Shown here: positions 59,411-64,000 of the stretch, in pieces | Layout: each line of letters opens with the position of its first letter | Position numbering within the stretch: the stretch's first letter is position 1 | Assembly (NCBI GenBank): GCA_001599595.1 | Contig: BCHH01000005.1 | Coordinates: 458,608-522,607, forward strand | Reading direction: 5' to 3' | Source: Beverwykella pulmonaria | Lineage: Eukaryota; Ascomycota; Dothideomycetes; Pleosporales; Melanommataceae | Length of the DNA: 64,000 bases | The notes under the pieces: generated by a model | Told to the model about the DNA's origin: nothing | Databases searched by the model: none | Seen by the model: only the letters and a program-made list of their open reading frames with translations | Program-made: the position numbers and the translations under genes

Positions 59411-60882
59411 GTCTTCTGCATAGCCGTCAGGAGCTGATGGAGGGGAAGAGTAAGGCGGGGAGGAAAGGAAAGACGCGCACGGATGCTCGTGACGGGTGAA
59501 ACAGCGCGACGACTTGCCTTCATGGTCAGGGTAAGCACACGACCTGTATAGTAGTGCAGCCAGCTGTTGGGGATAGAGCGCGTTTCAACCCACCAGCCAC
59601 GCCGGATGTGTTGCCTTGCAAAATGGGGCCTGGCGGATACGGCGGTACAGGGTTGAGTCGGATTGATCCTTTTGTCCTGTTACCAAATTCGCGTGGGTGT
59701 GGGTAGGGGAGCGTACGAGGAATGGTGGAGAGATACTCGAGTGCTGCACGGCTGCCGACGTTGACCATAAGCGGGTGCCATGCTGTCCGCGCAGGGCTCC
59801 TCGCCTTGCAGCGGTTCTCGAAGGACGCAGAGAATAGCCAAAGAATGGATGGCTTGCCTCACTATTCTTCACACGACGTGGGCGTCCAACTTGGGCCTTG
59901 CAGGGGGGTCTCCAAGTCATTGGTCCAGCACAGCACACCGTCAGCTGTCCCATTTAGCATTTCTACTGCATATTGACCTCTACGCAAGAGCATTGCAGGG
60001 ATTGGTAATACTACCTTCGGCCAGATACAAGGGGACGGCGTAAGGCAAGATTAATCATTTTGTTCTGTGGCTGGATTCGAGTCCCCGGGAAGGAGGTTGT
60101 TGCAAACATGCAGTGAAAGAGCTCTACCATCTCTCTGATGTAGCCTTGCGACTTCGGACGCTTCTCTAACATGTACTGCCTTTATCCATACTGGGCGAGC
60201 CTACTTTGCGTTCGCATGCCCATCATGTTCGCCAGCCGGAACAGCATAAATGCTGCCATTGACTACCTAGTTACCATAGATTCTCGCTTGCAATAGAAAC
60301 CGCAGTCGATCCTAACTAACCAAAGGCCAAAAAGATCGATCCAACCCGACATTGCCTTTGCTGTATCCGCCAGAACCACCGTTGTCCGGCTACGGTTTTG
60401 CCCAGCACAACCACCACACAGCACGCCGATATGGATCGTCCACCGTTATCAACGCGTCCCGGGTAGCTTTACCAACCGGATCGCAGCCGCACGGTCCGGA
60501 CCGCGATAAAGCAGCCCCAGCGCAGACCTATCAGCCCCTTGATATACAGCACGCTGTTTCTCTGCTCATGTACTAATGTACCTCTCCTGGGCTGGTTCTC
60601 CGATCGACATCCTATTATTCGGCTTGCCACAATCATGTCCTCAAGCCGAGTTCGCCAGCTCATCACGTATGCGTTCCCTCATCCGAAGAACCATAGGTGT
60701 GGTACCACGATGCTGTCAGCTACTGCCGCGGTTGGTGCTTTTGCAAAGGCGTGATATGAGGAAATCGAGCTTGGACAATGAACAACACAGCGATATTGGA
60801 ACAGGGAATGAGACGATGGAAGACTGAGTGGGGAAGGGACTCGTTTGAGCGCTTCTTATTGAGTCGTTATCGTTAATTTATG
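59411..60882. other. intergenic between the 759-aa orphan and the Pho80-like cyclin
   Basis: 1.5 kb hold the orphan gene's promoter (it reads leftward) and the cyclin's 3' end. The first 550 bp are mixed with chance frames on both strands. A B-box-like GGATTCGAGTCC at about 60071-60082 lacks the stems of a tRNA. Nothing else is supported. Confidence 0.4.
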
Positions 60883-62148
60883 CTATGAGTTGGTTGGCTC
60901 GCGGGTATCAATTACTGTGTCTTCGACCTGCCGGTCCGGAGCAGAGTCGGCCACTGAGGTCGGTACTGGCTCCTCTTTTTCCATTGTGTATCCCTCTCCT
61001 CTTTCTACAAGCCCTTTATAATAATCCACAAGGGTTTCGGGCTTGGGCACGATCCGCCAGTCTAGCTTTCTTAGGAATTCTAATTCAAGGAGCGCCAGCT
61101 CCCTGACGCTGACGCCACCCACTCTTGCGTATAGACTGTTCGTCCAGAAGCTATCGCTGAGCCCCTTTGCCGCTACGGTAGCCGCCGTGATAAGGAATCG
61201 ATGTACAGTCAGGCTGCTGATCGTGAAACCCGGATACATGGTACATAGCTTGTCCACGTAGAATACCATGGAGAGAAGAATGGGCGGGGAGAGCGTGGCG
61301 TGCACAATGAGTCGGAAAAGGTAGTCGCGGACGGAGATGCCAGGCGGAGCTCTGTAGAAGCGAATTAATGTTGGTGTTCAAGATCAAGATCCGAAAGAGT
61401 ACCTTGAGTGAAACCTCGTGAGCTGCCCGTCCCGAAGCGGGAACCCATCATTCAATCTCACAAGCTCCATCAGCATGTCCGAGATCAACACGCCCAGATC
61501 CTTCACGTCACACGTTTCGTACTTCAGTGGCATGACTTTGACATTCGGATCCTGAGGTCGCGCCCGCTTAGCAGGTAACGACTGGACCTGGGCGACACTA
61601 CTCGCCTCGGTCTGGCTTGCACTCTGCTCTCCATCTTGCGCTGTTATTTCTCTTGTTGGGCCCCTGTCCAGCGGAGCATGCAAGGGCACGACGGGCCGCG
61701 GATCTATCCGCAACTCAGGCTCGGGGGGCTCCGTGACGACGGGTGCAGCAGAGGTTTCCCTCTGCTTTTCTTCCGCAATGGAGGTCGTCAGAAGGGTAGC
61801 TGGAGCTTCGAGGCTCGCCGTCTCTGGCACGGAGGGGTGGTAGGTGGGTGGGTAGCCTGGTGGTGTGTACTGGGTCCCCGCGTCGGCGTACTCCCTCTTT
61901 CTGATCTGGGGCGACCGAGTGAAGGCGGGCACCAGCGACTGGACCGATGTCGCCGAGTTGGAATGCTGCAGTGTGTCCAGTCGTCGCGAGGATGCGCCGC
62001 TCACCCGAGGAAGAAAGCTCGGTGACGAGTGTGAGTTTTTGGAGGAGGCCGAGGTCTGTCGCGAGGCATGATATGGGCGGGCGTGCGAGTGATGAAAAGC
62101 TGCCGAAGGTGAAGGAGGAGCTGATACGGTCGGGGACGAGGTGAGCAT
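60883..62148 (-). CDS. Pho80-like cyclin (Pho85-type CDK partner)
   Basis: Cyclins of this group bind the Pho85 kinase; Pho80 itself restrains the phosphate-starvation regulator, and others act in glycogen and stress control. Two exons (62148-61403 and 61351-60883) give 404 aa. The splice produces RFHSRAPPGISVRDYLFRL, where the cyclin core begins. The core continues with ILLSMVFYVDKLC, FTISSLTVHRFLI, AAKGLSDSFWTN and LALLELEFLRKLDWRI, the five helices of the Pho80 fold. Residues 1-180 are Ser/Pro/Ala/Thr-rich and disordered, as in filamentous fungi. The frame stays open 11 codons upstream of the chosen ATG, but without another ATG. Whether it is the true Pho80 (PREG) orthologue or a Pcl-type cyclin cannot be settled from sequence alone. 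Confidence 0.85.
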
Positions 62149-62909
62149 GGCGCGTTCGTGCAGCTTCTGCGATGGCGGCAAGTTTCTCGCAATGCCACTA
62201 TTTAGTGCGCCAGGCCCTGGACGAAGAGCCGTTGCGAAATGGCTGCTACCATAGCAGGACGCAGTGAGGACAGAGTCGCGCAGGGGCTGAGGCGACGATG
62301 GACGAGTGGAGGGCGGCTCATTGGAGACATGGAGAAAAGCTGTACAGCATTCTTTAGGTGTGGCAGCGCTTGGCTAGAGCATTTGGGCTCAAAGCGACGC
62401 CCTGGGAGGATTGCTGTGCGCGTGGGTTGATCATTGGCTGTGATTGCGTCGCGTAGCCCGCGCACAAAGGCAACACACGTAATAATCACAGACGAGAGAC
62501 ACTGCGCGCGTCCGAGGGGCAAACATTGCCGGGGCACGCTCGCCGAAGCTACACTACCATCCGTGGGGTTGAAGGTAGATGGTGACACCTTATCTGGTTA
62601 GCCGTTTCACTTATCCCGCCGGCGGAATGAACCGAGAGCTGTGTCTTGCAGTCATCCTTCTGATAAGTGTTTCTACAACAACAGCATATTAGCTCCATGA
62701 AAAACGAAGCAAATTCCAGGTCCCAAAACACTTATCGGTTGACAAAGGACTCAAAAGCTACGAAGATACATCAACGGCATATACAATGCTTCAGCCAGCT
62801 TTACCCACAGCCCCTATTAACCCCCCGCAATCGCACACCGTCTGAGAAGAACATTCGAAGACAAAGAAACGTCCCACTCAATTAGAACGACAGTTCCTGC
62901 AGATACGTA
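62149..62909. promoter_or_regulatory. cyclin upstream region and 3' end of the cupredoxin gene
   Basis: 761 bp between two genes on the - strand. The half nearer the cyclin is GC-rich and presumably its promoter and leader; the half nearer 62.9 kb is A-rich on the + strand. No specific element is visible. Confidence 0.35.
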
Positions 62910-64000
62910 TCAAGGAGCTGGAGGGGGCTTAGGAGTAACCGGCGCCTCCAACTCTGCCGTAAACTTATTCTCCATTGTCCCCATCTCAGCAGGCACAACC
63001 AGCGGAGCCTTGACCTCACCCATCCTACAATCCATTAGCATATCTCCCTCGCAAATCACACGAATCACACTTACGGCGGACCCAACATCGACAATCGCCC
63101 CTGACTCACCATCGACCCATGCCCCGGATGCAAGCCCGGACCCCCCCACCCATTCTGCTCCCGATACATTGGCGGTGCATGACCTCCATACTCTGCCTGA
63201 CTTGCATTTGGTGAGTATGGCGAGAATGCCGCTGGCGAATTCGGCATCGAGCCTAGTATCCCAGCGTATTCGGGCCCAGGGGTTTTGCTGACGGTGGCAT
63301 CGCGGCGCTTCATGCCTTCTTTAAGGGAGCGCGCGCGGCCGACGAAGTAGAAGAGTGCGCCGCAGATGGCAATAAGGATGATAACGCCGACTGCAATGCC
63401 GATGATGGCATTTTTAGAGAGGCGCCATTTTATGTTGTGATTGGCGTCGGGGTCGGATGTAGACGTGGGTGAGCTTGTGCCGGAAGTTGTTGTTGTGCCT
63501 TCTTTTGGCATGGGGTCGCCGGGGGCGACCATGATGGTTGCGCCCTGAGCAGCTTTTATTTGCATGTCCAAAGTTTGTGTAGCATTGGGATTGATGACGC
63601 CGATCATCTGGTGGTCGAGACACGAGCCAGGCGCTGTGCAGTAGTAAAAAATCGGTTCCGTGTCGTTGACAGTGATATTATAATGTGTCAACTGCAGTAA
63701 CATGTGTCAGCATCATCCCCAGGTTGTCTCTCACGTATCACGAATACTCACATCATTGACAGTAGCCACTGACTGCACATTCGAAAAAAAACCCTGCCGA
63801 TTCCTTCCCGTGTTTTCATACGGCAAGCAAGGACTATTGAAATCTGCCCTTGCGACTGAGTGATCCGTAGGGTAGAATTCGAAGGTGACAACGTCTCCAA
63901 ATGCGACGTCTGAAAGACTTTGGGGATCGAAGTTGAAACCGCTGGCTCCGGCTTTTACAGTGTGGACTTTGGGGTCTGCTGGGGTTTGCGTTGGAGTCTG
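62910..64000 (-). CDS. membrane-anchored cupredoxin-like (plastocyanin-type) protein, partial
   Basis: The 5' end lies beyond the right edge, where the frame is in phase. Visible exons are 64000-63752, 63691-63075 and 63024-62910, about 327 residues. The cupredoxin domain shows FGDVVTFEFYPTDHSVARA, a Cys in CLPYENTG, and later TEPIFYYC followed by HQMIGVIN. The His, Cys, His and Met supply the ligands of a type 1 copper site. A Thr/Ser-rich spacer follows (TTTTSGTSSPTSTS), then one membrane helix (NAIIGIAVGVIILIAICGAL plus FYFVG) and a basic stop-transfer. The tail of about 120 residues is Pro/Ser/Tyr/Met-rich and ends in PKPPPAP. Many fungal relatives are GPI-anchored or secreted; this one has a true cytosolic tail. 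The last splice gives LGPPMGEVKAP. Function unknown; surface copper binding or sensing is inference. Confidence 0.8.

Noticed and set aside
60060..60140. GGATTCGAGTCC resembling a tRNA B box
   Set aside because: The flanking bases do not form a T-arm stem, and no A box or acceptor stem pairs at tRNA distance.

Overview
The window reads as nuclear DNA of a filamentous ascomycete (Pezizomycotina, perhaps Dothideomycetes; the class is a guess). Almost every gene is a eukaryotic housekeeping gene split by short GT-AG introns (about 48-100 nt), many with CTAAC-type branch sites. Genes lie on both strands without operons, and gene-dense blocks alternate with long gene-poor stretches. No bacterial, viral, plasmid, CRISPR, tRNA, rRNA or intact transposon feature was recognised.

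Layout. 0-10 kb is dense: the 3' end of the RNA polymerase III second-largest subunit (+), a small F-box-like gene and PGA1 (both -, 9 bp apart), alpha-tubulin (+), the replication-fork protein CTF4/MCL1 (-), a DUF7730/F-box-like gene (+) and the histone chaperone CHZ1 (+). After 3.6 kb without a clear gene comes the large NADH-type glutamate synthase GLT1 (13.6-20.3 kb, +), then a Pumilio-repeat RNA-binding protein (21.9-25.0 kb, -) with about 4 kb of non-coding DNA upstream. At 29-33.5 kb are a small single-pass membrane protein and GPI13. A 7.3-kb gene desert follows, holding what may be a decayed gene near its left end and a GC-rich segment at its right end. At its far side is a short protein related only to the N-terminal part of the Spt23/Mga2 transcription factors.

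The right third is dense again: mitochondrial ClpX (-), glycogen branching enzyme GLC3 (+), ATP synthase beta ATP2 (+), the armadillo-type GID ubiquitin-ligase subunit VID28/GID5 (-), a 759-aa conserved fungal protein of unknown function (-), a Pho80-like cyclin (-), and the C-terminal part of a membrane-anchored cupredoxin-like protein running off the right edge (-).

The genes do not form one pathway. Themes that recur are carbon/nitrogen metabolism (GLT1, GLC3, GID subunit, Pho80-like cyclin), GPI-anchor synthesis (PGA1 and GPI13, 28 kb apart) and mitochondria (ClpX, ATP2, and perhaps the Pumilio protein). Gene models were built by hand from splice signals and reading-frame continuity. The points most worth a second look are a 7-nt microexon in CHZ1, stop-free introns of 3n length in PGA1, CTF4 and the Pumilio gene, the truncated Mga2-like regulator, and the 759-aa orphan.
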